Positions 8,414-17,399 of a stretch of DNA of 64,000 nucleotides are shown here, in pieces (within the stretch, counting starts at the first letter, position 1; each line of letters starts with the position of its first letter). A program made the position numbers and the translations under genes. The notes beneath the pieces were generated by a model. That model did no database searches. It was not told the origin of the DNA and saw only the letters and a program-made list of their open reading frames with translations. Source of the DNA: Bacteroidales bacterium UBA4333 (GTDB lineage Bacteria; Bacteroidota; Bacteroidia; Bacteroidales; Paludibacteraceae). The stretch lies in contig DGTP01000015.1 in NCBI GenBank assembly GCA_002394335.1, positions 62,001 through 126,000 on the forward strand, in the 5' to 3' direction.

Positions 8414-9268
8414 ATGAGTAATCTCGTTCAACGTACTGTTTTCGGCGCGGTCTATGTATGCGCCGTAGTGGCATCTATCCTGTGGCACCCGCTCTGCTTC
8501 GGGATTCTGTTTGCCGGTACCAGCATAATCTCCGTGCGAGAGTTTAATCTGCTGATGCGCACCTCCAAAGCCGGTACCGTTATCAGCATGCTGGCAGCGG
8601 GTGTGCTGTTCTTTATCTGCTGGATGCCGATAGGTCTGGCGGATCGGTACTTTGGTCATATCATGACCATCTCCGTCGCAGTCTATCTGTTGCTGTTTGC
8701 CACAGCCATCCTTGCCGAACTGTGGACCAAGGCGGAGAACCCTGTTCTCAACTGGGGCAACTTTCTTCAGTCGCAGATGATGATAGCCTTGCCTTTTGCC
8801 CTGATGAACCTGCTATACGATTTTAGCCCGTATGTCCTGTTGGCAGTGTTTGTACTCATCTGGGTGAACGACAGCGGCGCCTATTGTGTAGGCTCCCTGA
8901 CCGCCAAACTGCCCAAAGGAAACCATAAGATGTTTCCGCGTGTCAGTCCCAAAAAGAGTTGGGAAGGACTCTTCGGAGGTGTTTTGTTCACTTTGGCAAC
9001 CGCTGCCCTTCTGGCGTATTTCGGCTGGTTCGAGGCAATCCGCCTTTCCATCAGCCAATATACCATCGGCCTCTGTTTCGGACTGGTAGTCTCTGTCTTC
9101 GGCACTTTGGGCGACTTGGTGGAATCGCTCTTCAAACGTACCGTCGGAGTCAAGGACTCAGGTGTTTTTCTGCCGGGACACGGAGGGGCGCTTGACCGCT
9201 TTGATTCTATTCTTCTGGCGGTGCCGGCAACCATTATATTATTGATTGTCTTAGACCTCTTCAGATGA
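8414..9268 (+). CDS. cdsA: Phosphatidate cytidylyltransferase
   Basis: A 284-residue polytopic membrane enzyme that makes CDP-diacylglycerol from phosphatidate and CTP, the branch point of phospholipid synthesis. The start is ATG 8414 (MSNLVQRTVFGAVY), just after the preceding stop; a longer frame reaches back into the neighbour. About seven or eight hydrophobic helices are seen. The CdsA signature begins at about residue 238: SLFKRTVGVKDSG, then LPGHGGALDRFDS, with the metal-binding Asp residues present. Its stop overlaps the start of the LpxL-like acyltransferase (ATGA at 9265). Confidence 0.95.
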   Translation: MSNLVQRTVFGAVYVCAVVASILWHPLCFGILFAGTSIISVREFNLLMRTSKAGTVISMLAAGVLFFICWMPIGLADRYFGHIMTISVAVYLLLFATAILAELWTKAENPVLNWGNFLQSQMMIALPFALMNLLYDFSPYVLLAVFVLIWVNDSGAYCVGSLTAKLPKGNHKMFPRVSPKKSWEGLFGGVLFTLATAALLAYFGWFEAIRLSISQYTIGLCFGLVVSVFGTLGDLVESLFKRTVGVKDSGVFLPGHGGALDRFDSILLAVPATIILLIVLDLFR

Positions 9269-10122
9269 ATTTCGGCTTGCGCATAGCCCACCGCATGGTG
9301 GATTGGATACTCTATCCGCTGCTCTACCATGTAGTGCGGTACAGGCGCACGCTGGTCCGCAAGAACCTCACCCTTTCCTTCCCCGCTCTGCCACTCATGG
9401 AAATAAGAAAGATCGAGCGGCAGTTCTACCGCCAGTTCTGCGACACCATGGCAGAGGCGCTATGCGGCTATTGGATGAGCGACGAAGAGATCCGACGCCA
9501 TGTGATTTTTCACCATATAGAGGAAGCCAACGCTCTCATCGACCAAGCCGGAGGTGGTATCTTCATGCTCGCCCACATGGGCAACTGGGAGTGGATGGCA
9601 AGTCTCCAGCAATGGTTTACCGAAGGTGTTACCGAACTGAATGTCTATCGCCGGCTCAAGAGCCGGACTGCCGACCGACTCATGCTCGCCATCCGTGCCA
9701 AACGGGGCGGAGTCTGTGTCGAGAAACAACGGATACTAAGGGAGATGGTGCGCTACCGCGCCGAGCACAAGCCTGTCATTGTAGGTCTCCTCTCGGACCA
9801 GAAACCGCGACCGGAAGTCACCCGCACTTGGACCACTTTTCTTCATCAGGAGACCGGTTGGCTGGACGGCGGAGAAGTACTCGGCCGCAAATTCGGCTAT
9901 CCGGTCATATACCTCTACATCAGGCGCACGAAACGCGGCTGCTATGAGGTGGATTTGCGTCCCCTCAGTGCCGACCCCAAAGCGACAGCCGAAGGCGAGA
10001 TCACGCGCGCGTACGCGTCTATATTAGAGGAGAATATCCTCGAACAACCATTCCTATGGCTATGGACCCACAACCGCTGGAAATGGTCCCGAATAACAAC
10101 CAGAAACGAAAATACCCAATGA
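9265..10122 (+). CDS. LpxL/HtrB-family lipid A (lauroyl-type) acyltransferase
   Basis: A 285-residue membrane-anchored acyltransferase. In the family it adds a secondary acyl chain to lipid A or a related lipid. The catalytic HX4E motif is HMGNWE at residues 104-109 in GIFMLAHMGNWEWMA. Further family blocks are VIVGLLSDQKPR, followed by FGYPVIYLY and a C-terminal LWLWTHNRWKW. The gene overlaps cdsA by 4 bases and the next glycosyltransferase by 4, so lipid synthesis and envelope assembly are coupled. The acyl donor and acceptor are not determined. Confidence 0.9.
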   Translation: MNFGLRIAHRMVDWILYPLLYHVVRYRRTLVRKNLTLSFPALPLMEIRKIERQFYRQFCDTMAEALCGYWMSDEEIRRHVIFHHIEEANALIDQAGGGIFMLAHMGNWEWMASLQQWFTEGVTELNVYRRLKSRTADRLMLAIRAKRGGVCVEKQRILREMVRYRAEHKPVIVGLLSDQKPRPEVTRTWTTFLHQETGWLDGGEVLGRKFGYPVIYLYIRRTKRGCYEVDLRPLSADPKATAEGEITRAYASILEENILEQPFLWLWTHNRWKWSRITTRNENTQ

Positions 10123-11084
10123 ACTGCTCTGTCATCATCTTAAACTGGAACGGTACCAAGCTCCTTCGCCGGTACCTGCCTTCCGTCGTAGCCAACACCC
10201 CCGAAGCGGAGATCGTGCTGGCGGATAACGGTTCGTCCGACAACTCGATTGACGTTACCCGTACGGAGTTTCCCACAGTACGCATCCTGCCCCTCAAACG
10301 CAACTACGGCTTTGCAGAGGGCTACAACAAAGCCATTGCACAGGTCGATAGCGAGTATGTCGTGCTGCTCAACTCGGACGTAGAGGTCACCGAAGGCTGG
10401 CTCACGCCCCTGCTCGCGTATATGGAGGCTCACCCGGAGGTGGCAGCCGTACAACCCAAGATACGTGCATGGCGGGACAAAGAGCGGTTTGAGCACGCCG
10501 GTGCCGCCGGCGGATACCTCGACAAGTTGGGCTATCCCTACTGCCGTGGCAGGGTTCTCTCCGAGACCGAAACCGACCATGGCCAGTATGACACCGTGGC
10601 GGATATCCTCTGGGCGTCCGGCGCATGTATGCTCATACGCCGGGAGGTCTATCTCAAAGAAGGAGGTCTGGACGCACGGTTCTTTGCGCACATGGAGGAG
10701 ATAGATCTGTGCTGGCGGCTTAACTGCCGGGGATACAAGATCGCCTGTGTGCCCGATTCGGTGGTGTACCACTTGGGAGGAGGCATGCTCAACTACGAGA
10801 ACCCCAAGAAGACCTACCTTAATTTCCGCAACAACCTGCTCATGATCTACAAGAACCTGCCCTCCTATCGCTTGGTGGGAGCGGCTCGCCTGATGCTCGA
10901 CTATGCGGCAGCTCTCAAGTATCTTCTGACCGGACACCCCAAAAACGCCTGGGCTGTAATCTCAGCCCGTTGGGACTACCACCGCCTCAAACGCCGGTAC
11001 TATCGTCCCAAAAGAAAGGAGAATCTGGCGAAAGCCGTCATCTCCTGTCCGGATACCGTCAAAGGGTATATATTCTTTATGTAA
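10119..11084 (+). CDS. Family 2 glycosyltransferase (rhamnosyltransferase-like)
   Basis: A 321-residue protein starting at ATG 10119 (MNCSVIILNWNG), overlapping the previous stop; an upstream in-frame Met at 10056 lies inside the acyltransferase and is rejected. GT-A motifs are SVIILNWNG (4-12), ADNGSSDNS (35-43) and LLNSDVEV (83-90). The later block FFAHMEEIDLCWRLNCRGYK and VVYHLGGGML are typical of the dTDP-rhamnosyl transferase-like branch. It is the last gene of this unit and converges with the protease gene, 15 bases away. Confidence 0.9.
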   Translation: MNCSVIILNWNGTKLLRRYLPSVVANTPEAEIVLADNGSSDNSIDVTRTEFPTVRILPLKRNYGFAEGYNKAIAQVDSEYVVLLNSDVEVTEGWLTPLLAYMEAHPEVAAVQPKIRAWRDKERFEHAGAAGGYLDKLGYPYCRGRVLSETETDHGQYDTVADILWASGACMLIRREVYLKEGGLDARFFAHMEEIDLCWRLNCRGYKIACVPDSVVYHLGGGMLNYENPKKTYLNFRNNLLMIYKNLPSYRLVGAARLMLDYAAALKYLLTGHPKNAWAVISARWDYHRLKRRYYRPKRKENLAKAVISCPDTVKGYIFFM

Positions 11085-11099
11085 CGAAGCTTCTGCCGT

Positions 11100-12554
11100 T
11101 TACATCTTGTACCGGTAACTGCCGTCTTTATCAGCGAAGAAGAATGCCTCACCGGCGATCTTGATGCGATAGACATCGAGTTGTGTCTCGCGCAAGCGGT
11201 CTTGCAGGTCCTCCGGCACATTGCCCAAGAAGGTGTATCCCCTGTCATAGCAGGCTACCAGACCGTCGTCCGTGAGGCACGCCGCGAGCAGGGTGCCGAA
11301 CTGCTCCGCCCCTTCCTTGAGGAACGTCAGAAGTTGGGTGGAGGAAGCCGAGTAATGGTCTTTGCCTATCAGAATCCAGTCGCCTTCGTCGTTGAAAGTA
11401 ACGGAATAGATCACCTCATTGTCGTGGTGGTAGCCGTAGATCTCTTTCTCCAGCGAAGGAGGAATATAATTCCATCGGAATCCGTTATCGCCGTAGAGCA
11501 CACACCAGCTGCCGTTTTCGGTCAACTGCACATCGTCGATATACTCATTGGCTTGGTTCAGCTCGTGCAAGGTTTGCGACAGATCTGCCGGCAATCCCGA
11601 TCCTGCCCAGCCGTTACGCCCGTGCAGTGCCACATCGCCGTTGGTTTTGGTGATAGCCACATTGCGGCAGTCACCCCACTCTTCGATATTCTGCCTCAGG
11701 AAATCGCGTGAGGGCACATCCCTGTAGGTTGAACCCGACGGGGTATTCTCATAGCTTTTTGAGGAATCGCCGTTGGGATCGTTGTTGTAAGAATCGCCGT
11801 AGGGATCGTCGTTCCTGCGGGTCGGGGGTGTATAGTAGTCGTTTTCCTGACGCGAAGAGCAGATGATATAGCACACATACCCGCGTACGAGTCTCACCTG
11901 GTCTTTGAGTTCGAGCGAACGGATACTATTGGCTGCCGGTAGCACCGCCCGTCCCTCCGGCAGACGGTCGATGAGCGGCATGAGGTACTGCGACTTGATG
12001 GCATAACTCACGTTCTCCGCGCCCGTGTGCTTGGCATTGATAATACCTATCACATTACCGTCCCTGTCAAACAACGCGCCGCCACTGTTGCCCGGCTGTA
12101 CCGGTGCGGAGATCTGGTACTGATGTTTGTCATTCCCGTATCCTGAGCGCGAAGAGAGAACGCCTGTGGTCAGTTTGATCTCGTCGCCCATGGTCGTGGT
12201 CATCGGATAGCCTAACACAAACACCGACTCCCCCACCTCCGCCAAGCCCTGCTTGAAAGCGTAAGGCAACTGGCCGAAACCCGGAAACCGGGGATCGGTG
12301 ATCTTCAATATCGCCAGATCCGTTTCCTCGTCATCCTGCACCACCTCGGCACTATAGCCCACCATCTCATCGCCCTTGTAGAACTTGCAGACGATAGAGC
12401 GTGCATCATCTATCACGTGGTGGTTAGTGACCACATATCCCTGGTTCAGTGCCCATCCGGTGCCCGACCAGGAAGACGGCGAGAAGTTCTGTGCCGTTGC
12501 CGGCAACAGAACTCCTGCTATCAATGCTATTATAAAACTTATTCGGGATCTCAT
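11100..12554 (-). CDS. Secreted trypsin-like (Deg/S1C-type) serine protease
   Basis: A 484-residue protein with a signal peptide (1-21, ending LLPATA). The protease domain covers about residues 25-215 with the full triad: H46 in VVTNHHV, D79 in ETDLAIL and S157 in GNSGGAL. A low-complexity linker rich in Asp, Asn, Ser and Tyr (about 235-295) follows, then a C-terminal domain of about 190 residues with WAGSGLPADLSQTLHELN. No PDZ domain is evident, unlike DegP. The partner substrate is unknown. It is the last gene of a minus-strand run beginning at cdd. Confidence 0.88.
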   Translation of the reverse strand: MRSRISFIIALIAGVLLPATAQNFSPSSWSGTGWALNQGYVVTNHHVIDDARSIVCKFYKGDEMVGYSAEVVQDDEETDLAILKITDPRFPGFGQLPYAFKQGLAEVGESVFVLGYPMTTTMGDEIKLTTGVLSSRSGYGNDKHQYQISAPVQPGNSGGALFDRDGNVIGIINAKHTGAENVSYAIKSQYLMPLIDRLPEGRAVLPAANSIRSLELKDQVRLVRGYVCYIICSSRQENDYYTPPTRRNDDPYGDSYNNDPNGDSSKSYENTPSGSTYRDVPSRDFLRQNIEEWGDCRNVAITKTNGDVALHGRNGWAGSGLPADLSQTLHELNQANEYIDDVQLTENGSWCVLYGDNGFRWNYIPPSLEKEIYGYHHDNEVIYSVTFNDEGDWILIGKDHYSASSTQLLTFLKEGAEQFGTLLAACLTDDGLVACYDRGYTFLGNVPEDLQDRLRETQLDVYRIKIAGEAFFFADKDGSYRYKM

Positions 12555-12582
12555 AGTTCGAATCTATCCGTACCGTTTGTCC

Positions 12583-13926
12583 TTATCTGCGGTGGGATCC
12601 GCCTCCGCCGCTTGAGCGTGCGCCACCGGAGAAACCGCCTCCTGAACTACGGCTGCCACCTGAGTAACCTCCCGAACTGCGGCTGCCTCCTGAGTAACTG
12701 CCGGAGCGGTAGCTGCTGCTTGAAGAAGAACTGCCGGAACGGTAACTGCTGCTTGAAGAAGAGCTGCCTGTACTGCGGCTGCTGCCGGAATAACTGCCGG
12801 AACGGTAAGCACTGCCAAAGGTCGATGTTCCGCGAGAGGTGGAAGAGCTGCCACGTGTTGCGGATGCGGATGTTCCGCGAGAGGTGGATGCAGAGGTTCC
12901 GCGGGTCGTCGAAGCGGAGGTACCGCGGGTCGTCAATGCAGAAGTTCCGCGAGTCGTCGATGCGGAGGTACCGCGGGTTGCGGATGCGGACGATGCGCCA
13001 CGGCTATAGGTGCCTGTTGTGGTACCGCGGGTGGTACGTACATTGGTGCTGCCGAAGGTACGGTCCGTACGGGTGGCGGCGGTGCTTGTGCCGCGTGTGG
13101 CGGTGCCGGAGGCTGTTCTGCCGGAGAGAGTGGTTCCTCCTCCTGCCGCACGTGCCGTAGCGGCAGCGGTGCGCTCTACGCCGCGGGCGTTGGTATAGCC
13201 TCTGGTGGTCGATCTGCCCGAGAAGCCGCGCTCGGGATGAGCGGTAGCGTACTCTCTGCGGCTCACACCGGTATGGCGGTTATACATGTCGCGGTAACGG
13301 TGATGAGGCTCGCGGGCGTAGCGGTACGAGTAGCAGTAGTGGTGATGGTGGTGGAAAGCGCAGCAGTGGTGCCAGTATATATCCCAGGCTACACAGCTAT
13401 GGTAGAACCACCAGGAGGGGTAGTAACCCCAGTACCAGGGACTTGTCCATGCGTACCATGCGGGACTCCAGAACCAATCGTATATCACAGGACGATAGAC
13501 ATATACCGGCTCGATCACGTAGTTGGTGCCGTAGATATACTCGTCGCCGATGATCTGCATCGTCACGTTGTCCGACTCGTCTTTCTCGACATAGATAGTA
13601 GCTATATCCTGATAGATATCTTTGGCAAGGATGGCTTGCAGGATGATCATCCGCTGACTGCCTTCGCCCACCTCTACTACGCGGATGTAATCCACATTGC
13701 CGTCGCCATTGAGGTCGAGGTTGCTATAGAGTTCCTGCGGGTCGTTGAGTTTGGTCTCGAACTCCTCGAGGTTCTTAGCCTCAGCGAAAAGGTTAGCTAC
13801 TACTTTGAGATCCAACGACTGAGATATATCGGCGTTGGTGGCAGAGACCGTTACAGTCTCTTCGGCGCGTACGGTCATGCTCGCTGCGAACAGGAATACG
13901 CTTAATAGAGTCAGTAGTCGTTTCAT
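12583..13926 (-). CDS. Secreted His/Tyr-rich, Ser/Thr/Arg-repeat protein of unknown function
   Basis: A 447-residue protein with a signal peptide (1-21, MTVRAEE region). Residues 25-130 form a compact acidic domain with DLNGDGNVDYIRV, an EF-hand-like calcium loop. Residues about 140-215 are very rich in Trp, Tyr and His, including HHCCAFHHHHHYC. The rest is low complexity: TRGTS units repeated about ten times, then Ser/Gly/Tyr/Arg repeats ending in GGGGSHRR. Metal or surface binding is plausible from composition, but no function is assigned. Codon-level repeats at 12620-13020 can change length by slippage. It lies 54 bases after ribBA. Confidence 0.8.
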   Translation of the reverse strand: MKRLLTLLSVFLFAASMTVRAEETVTVSATNADISQSLDLKVVANLFAEAKNLEEFETKLNDPQELYSNLDLNGDGNVDYIRVVEVGEGSQRMIILQAILAKDIYQDIATIYVEKDESDNVTMQIIGDEYIYGTNYVIEPVYVYRPVIYDWFWSPAWYAWTSPWYWGYYPSWWFYHSCVAWDIYWHHCCAFHHHHHYCYSYRYAREPHHRYRDMYNRHTGVSRREYATAHPERGFSGRSTTRGYTNARGVERTAAATARAAGGGTTLSGRTASGTATRGTSTAATRTDRTFGSTNVRTTRGTTTGTYSRGASSASATRGTSASTTRGTSALTTRGTSASTTRGTSASTSRGTSASATRGSSSTSRGTSTFGSAYRSGSYSGSSRSTGSSSSSSSYRSGSSSSSSSYRSGSYSGGSRSSGGYSGGSRSSGGGFSGGARSSGGGGSHRR

Positions 13927-13980
13927 AATTGTATTGTTTTAACGGGTTTGTTTTCTATTATTCAAATCTCGTGCCAAAAC

Positions 13981-15270
13981 CTATACCATTCTCAGAAGAT
14001 GGTGCATTTTTTCCTTTTTGGTACGCATGTAGCGTTCGTTATAGGGGTTGGGTTGTATCTCGATGGGTATATTCTCGACTATCTCGATGCCGTAACTCTC
14101 CAGTCCTACCCTCTTGACGGGGTTGTTGGTCATCAGCCGCAGCTTGGTAGCGCCCATCTCGCGCAGTATCTGTGCGCCGATGCCGTAGTCGCGTTCGTCG
14201 GGACGGAAGCCCAGATGCACATTCGCCTCCACGGTGTCTTCGCCCTCTTCCTGCAGTTTGTAGGCTCTGATCTTGTTCATCAGTCCTATACCCCGTCCTT
14301 CCTGGTTCATATAGACGATAATACCCTTGCCCTCCTTCTCTATCATCTGCATGGCTTTGGCGAGTTGTTCGCCGCACTCGCAGCGTTTGGAGCCGAACAC
14401 GTCTCCGGTCATGCAGCTGGAGTGGACGCGGCAGAGCACCGGTTCGTTGCTCCCCCACTCGCCTTTGGTGAGCACCACGTGCTCCAGACCGGTTGTCAGG
14501 TCGCGGAAAGGTGTGAGCATAAACTCCCCGTTCTCAGTAGGCAGAAAGACTGTCTCCCCCCGTTCGATAAGACCGGAGGCTTCTCTCCCCTCTCCCCCGA
14601 GGGGAGAAGCCCCCTCTCTTGGAGAAGCCCCCTCTCTTTGGGAGAGGGTCCGGGTGTGGCGTTCTTTCTCCAGGCGGTAGGCGATGAGGTCTTTGATGGT
14701 GATGATCTTCAGACCGTGCTCTTTGGCTACCTCTTGCAGTTGGGGCATGCGTGCCATGGTGCCGTCGGGGTTCATGATCTCGATGAGTGCCGCAGCGGGA
14801 TGCAGTCCCGCCAGACGGGAGAGGTCCACGCCCGCCTCGGTGTGCCCTGCGCGTTGCAGTACGCCGCCGGCCTTGGCGTAGAGAGGGTTGATATGTCCCG
14901 GTCTGCCGAAGGTCTCCGGCTTCGACGAGGGGTCAGCCAGCGCACGGATAGTGGCGGCGCGGTCGGCAGCCGACACTCCGGTCGTACAGCCTTCCAGTTT
15001 GTCAACCGTTACCGTAAACGGCGTACCTAACATCGAAGTGTTGTTTGCCACCTGGTGCATCAGATCCAGTTCGGCACACCGTGCCTCGGTAACAGGACAA
15101 CAGAGCACGCCCCTGCCGTAGCGGAGCATGAAATTCACCTTCTCCGGTGTGATCAGTTCGGCGGCGGTGATAAAATCGCCTTCGTTCTCGCGGTCTTCGT
15201 CATCGACGACGATCACGAACTTGCCTTGTTTATAATCCTCCAAGGCTTCTTCTATTGTGTTTATTCTCAT
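13981..15270 (-). CDS. ribBA: Bifunctional 3,4-dihydroxy-2-butanone-4-phosphate synthase / GTP cyclohydrolase II
   Basis: A 429-residue enzyme that supplies both precursors of riboflavin. The start MRINTIEEALEDYK (15270) is chosen over 15291 because relatives begin there; it overlaps the permease gene by 41 bases. The N-terminal RibB domain shows DDEDRENEGD and GRPGHINPL with GHTEAGVDL. The C-terminal RibA domain shows SSCMTGDVFGSKRCECGEQL (zinc cysteines) and NQEGRGIGL. Between them, after RLEKER, about 29 extra residues rich in Gly, Glu, Ser and Arg are encoded by a C/T-rich palindromic repeat (14575-14660). The frame is kept, so the enzyme is probably active. Confidence 0.96.
   Translation of the reverse strand: MRINTIEEALEDYKQGKFVIVVDDEDRENEGDFITAAELITPEKVNFMLRYGRGVLCCPVTEARCAELDLMHQVANNTSMLGTPFTVTVDKLEGCTTGVSAADRAATIRALADPSSKPETFGRPGHINPLYAKAGGVLQRAGHTEAGVDLSRLAGLHPAAALIEIMNPDGTMARMPQLQEVAKEHGLKIITIKDLIAYRLEKERHTRTLSQREGASPREGASPLGGEGREASGLIERGETVFLPTENGEFMLTPFRDLTTGLEHVVLTKGEWGSNEPVLCRVHSSCMTGDVFGSKRCECGEQLAKAMQMIEKEGKGIIVYMNQEGRGIGLMNKIRAYKLQEEGEDTVEANVHLGFRPDERDYGIGAQILREMGATKLRLMTNNPVKRVGLESYGIEIVENIPIEIQPNPYNERYMRTKKEKMHHLLRMV
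14575..14660 (-). repeat. Palindromic C/T-rich repeat inserted in frame in ribBA
   Basis: The stretch contains CTCTCCC/GGGAGAG arms in several alternating copies, giving nested hairpins. It is translated as a linker insert between the two RibBA domains. Related C/T-rich palindromes occur between genes at 49811-49856 and 61755-61785. Confidence 0.75.
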
Positions 15271-16735
15271 AATTCTTGATTTTAGCTGCAATCTTTTTCC
15301 AGCCGATGAGCCATGCTTCGGGGTTGAAGAGCGCGGAGTCGGTAGCGGCTTTGTAGGTCAGGAAGATTCCTACGGGCAGCAACACGAACGAACTGAGCCA
15401 CATGCCCGCCCAACAAGGCCAGAGGGCTTCGCGCGCCATCTTATAGCCGGTGTTGTCGATGATATAATAGATGATAAACAGCACCACCGAAATCACCACC
15501 GGGGCGCCCAGTCCTCCCTTGCGTATGATAGCCCCCAGCGGTGCGCCGATAAAGAAGAATATCAGGCAGGCGAAAGCGAGGGTGAACTTGCGGTACAGTT
15601 CTATCTCATGTCTCCGGATATAACGCTGGGCGTCGTCCAGCAGCAGGGCGTTGTACTGCACCTGGTTGCTGTAGTTGGCTATCGCCTCCCGCTCCTGTTG
15701 CGCCACGCGTTTCTTTTCCGCCACCGACAAACCCTCATAGAGGGCGTACATGTCAATCTTACCGGAGCGGGCGGATGCCGTTGCAAGGCTGTCTCCGATC
15801 TGTTTTCCGGCTTCGCGTTCACGACCGAAATACTTGGTCTCCACCAGCTGCTTGCTCTGCTCCATGCTACGGGTCTGCGCCTCCTGCTGCACGGAGTCGA
15901 TCGAGTGCACCAGTTCCGACACATTCTTGCTCACGTGCTGGTCTTCCAGCACCGACTCGTCATACCGCGAGAACTCGGAGTCGAAATCCAGCAGCAGCTG
16001 CTTGGCAGAGAAGGTCTCGCGCCGGTAGGGGATATTCTTCGCCAGACCGGTCGCTTTCTTGTCGTTGGAGGAGAGGTTCTCGAAACTCTCTCCCTGGAAG
16101 AGTCGCAGCACCAGAAACTTCTTGTCCGCCGTGAAGAAGAGCCTCGCCGAGTCGGCTATCGTCACCGAGGCGTTGTCAAAGCCGTTGGTGTAGTTGTATA
16201 TCATCACGTTGAAGAGCGTGCCGTCCACCGGGTCTTTCTGTTTGACATAGATATTAAGTCCGTCAATGCCTCCGTAGAACTCCCCTACGGGTATGGACAA
16301 CTCCGGCGATTTCTGTCTCAGCGAGAAGATCAGCGCCCATAGTTTCATCTGGGCTTTGGGCAGAACATTGTTGGAGAAGAAGAACGCTCCTGCCGACACC
16401 ATCGATATAAACACCACCAACGGTGCCATAATCCTGAAAAGCGATATGCCGGCGGCTTTCATGGCGGTCAGTTCAAAGCGTTCGCCCAAGTTGCCGAAAC
16501 TGATGAGCGAGGCTAACAGAATAGCCAGCGGCAACGCCAAGGGTACCACTGTCGCCACGGCATATACAAAGAACTCCGCCAGTACCGTCAACGCCAAACC
16601 TTTACCTACCAGATCCTGTACGTGCATCCACACGAATTGCATCAGCAGGATAAAAACGGCAATGAAGAAAGTAGCAAAGAACAGCCCCAGAAAATTCCGT
16701 AGCATATACATATCTATTTTCTTCACTATCTTCAT
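15230..16735 (-). CDS. LptF/LptG-family lipopolysaccharide export permease (YjgP/YjgQ)
   Basis: A 501-residue inner-membrane protein. Three N-terminal helices (about 12-120, with LPLALPLAILLASLISFGNLGERFELTAMKAAGIS) and three C-terminal helices (about 380-470) flank a long periplasmic part, the layout of LptF/LptG, which pull lipopolysaccharide out of the inner membrane with LptB. The coupling-helix-like motif LGERFELTAMKAAG is clear. The periplasmic section carries an extra Gln/Glu-rich helical segment (about 270-345). Whether it is LptF or LptG cannot be decided. It overlaps ribBA by 41 bases. Confidence 0.92.
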   Translation of the reverse strand: MKIVKKIDMYMLRNFLGLFFATFFIAVFILLMQFVWMHVQDLVGKGLALTVLAEFFVYAVATVVPLALPLAILLASLISFGNLGERFELTAMKAAGISLFRIMAPLVVFISMVSAGAFFFSNNVLPKAQMKLWALIFSLRQKSPELSIPVGEFYGGIDGLNIYVKQKDPVDGTLFNVMIYNYTNGFDNASVTIADSARLFFTADKKFLVLRLFQGESFENLSSNDKKATGLAKNIPYRRETFSAKQLLLDFDSEFSRYDESVLEDQHVSKNVSELVHSIDSVQQEAQTRSMEQSKQLVETKYFGREREAGKQIGDSLATASARSGKIDMYALYEGLSVAEKKRVAQQEREAIANYSNQVQYNALLLDDAQRYIRRHEIELYRKFTLAFACLIFFFIGAPLGAIIRKGGLGAPVVISVVLFIIYYIIDNTGYKMAREALWPCWAGMWLSSFVLLPVGIFLTYKAATDSALFNPEAWLIGWKKIAAKIKNYENKHNRRSLGGL

Positions 16736-16739
16736 CGAT

Positions 16740-16792
16740 GTTTCCCGTCGTTTACGTAAATTACGCAGATTACGAAAATTACGCCATTACGC
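16740..16792. repeat. TTACG-rich simple repeat between lptF/G-like gene and cdd
   Basis: Five irregular copies of a unit like AATTACGC or TTTACGT lie in the 64-base gap. The same type of repeat is found at 49527-49575. No gene is seen here. Confidence 0.6.
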
Positions 16793-16799
16793 AGTTCTG

Positions 16800-17282
16800 C
16801 TATCCCTTCAGGTTATCCCCCACGAAATAGAGTGGCATGAGGTCGGTTGCCGAGCGGAAGACATAGGACTCTTTCTCGCCGTAGAGAATTACTTCCATGG
16901 GCTGTTTGTACCGGTCTTCGGTCTCGATCATCACTTGCCGGCATCCGCCGCACGGCGAGCCCGGTTCGGCGGTGAAGTGTCCGCCGGTGAAGCAGGCGAT
17001 AGCGAGTCTCACCACGGGTTGTTCCGGGAATTGTGCACCGGCGGCAAAGAGGGCTGTCCGTTCGGCGCATAGGCCGGAGGGGTAAGCGGCGTTCTCCTGG
17101 TTGCATCCGAGCACGACGGTGCCGTTCTGCAGTTCGGCGGCAGCACCCACGTGAAAGCCCGAATAGGGGCAGTAGGAACGGTCCGTCTGTTCTTTGGCTT
17201 TGGTGACGAGTGCGCGCTGTTCGTCACTCAGTTCGTCCCACGCACAAACGGTCACAGGACATTTGATTTCGTACGTTTTCAT
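16800..17282 (-). CDS. cdd: Cytidine deaminase
   Basis: A 160-residue enzyme of pyrimidine salvage that deaminates cytidine and deoxycytidine to uridine forms. The zinc site is complete: CAE at 72-74 (C72, catalytic E74) and PCGGC at 110-114 (C111, C114). The substrate motif YSGFHVGAA precedes it at 40-48. Length fits the homotetrameric single-domain class, with a few extra C-terminal residues. It heads a minus-strand run and has its own promoter at 17347-17377. Confidence 0.95.
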   Translation of the reverse strand: MKTYEIKCPVTVCAWDELSDEQRALVTKAKEQTDRSYCPYSGFHVGAAAELQNGTVVLGCNQENAAYPSGLCAERTALFAAGAQFPEQPVVRLAIACFTGGHFTAEPGSPCGGCRQVMIETEDRYKQPMEVILYGEKESYVFRSATDLMPLYFVGDNLKG

Positions 17283-17346
17283 GTATGCGGTATTTTTTTA
17301 AGCATCTGGTATGTCCATTTCGGGGGACACACTACATTTCACGCTA

Positions 17347-17377
17347 CAAAGGTACAACAAATTTTGCACATATGCAA
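17347..17377 (-). promoter_or_regulatory. Promoter for cdd and the downstream minus-strand genes
   Basis: On the minus strand, TTG (17377-17375) and TACCTTTG (17354-17347) are separated by 20 bases, with TTGCATATGTGCAA at the -33 side. It lies 65 bases upstream of the cdd start. Confidence 0.85.
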
Positions 17378-17399
17378 GTATTCGGGCATTTTTTTGACG

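Noticed and set aside
13948..15030. 360-codon plus-strand frame over ribBA
   Set aside because: Shadow of ribBA, whose catalytic motifs are complete on the minus strand.
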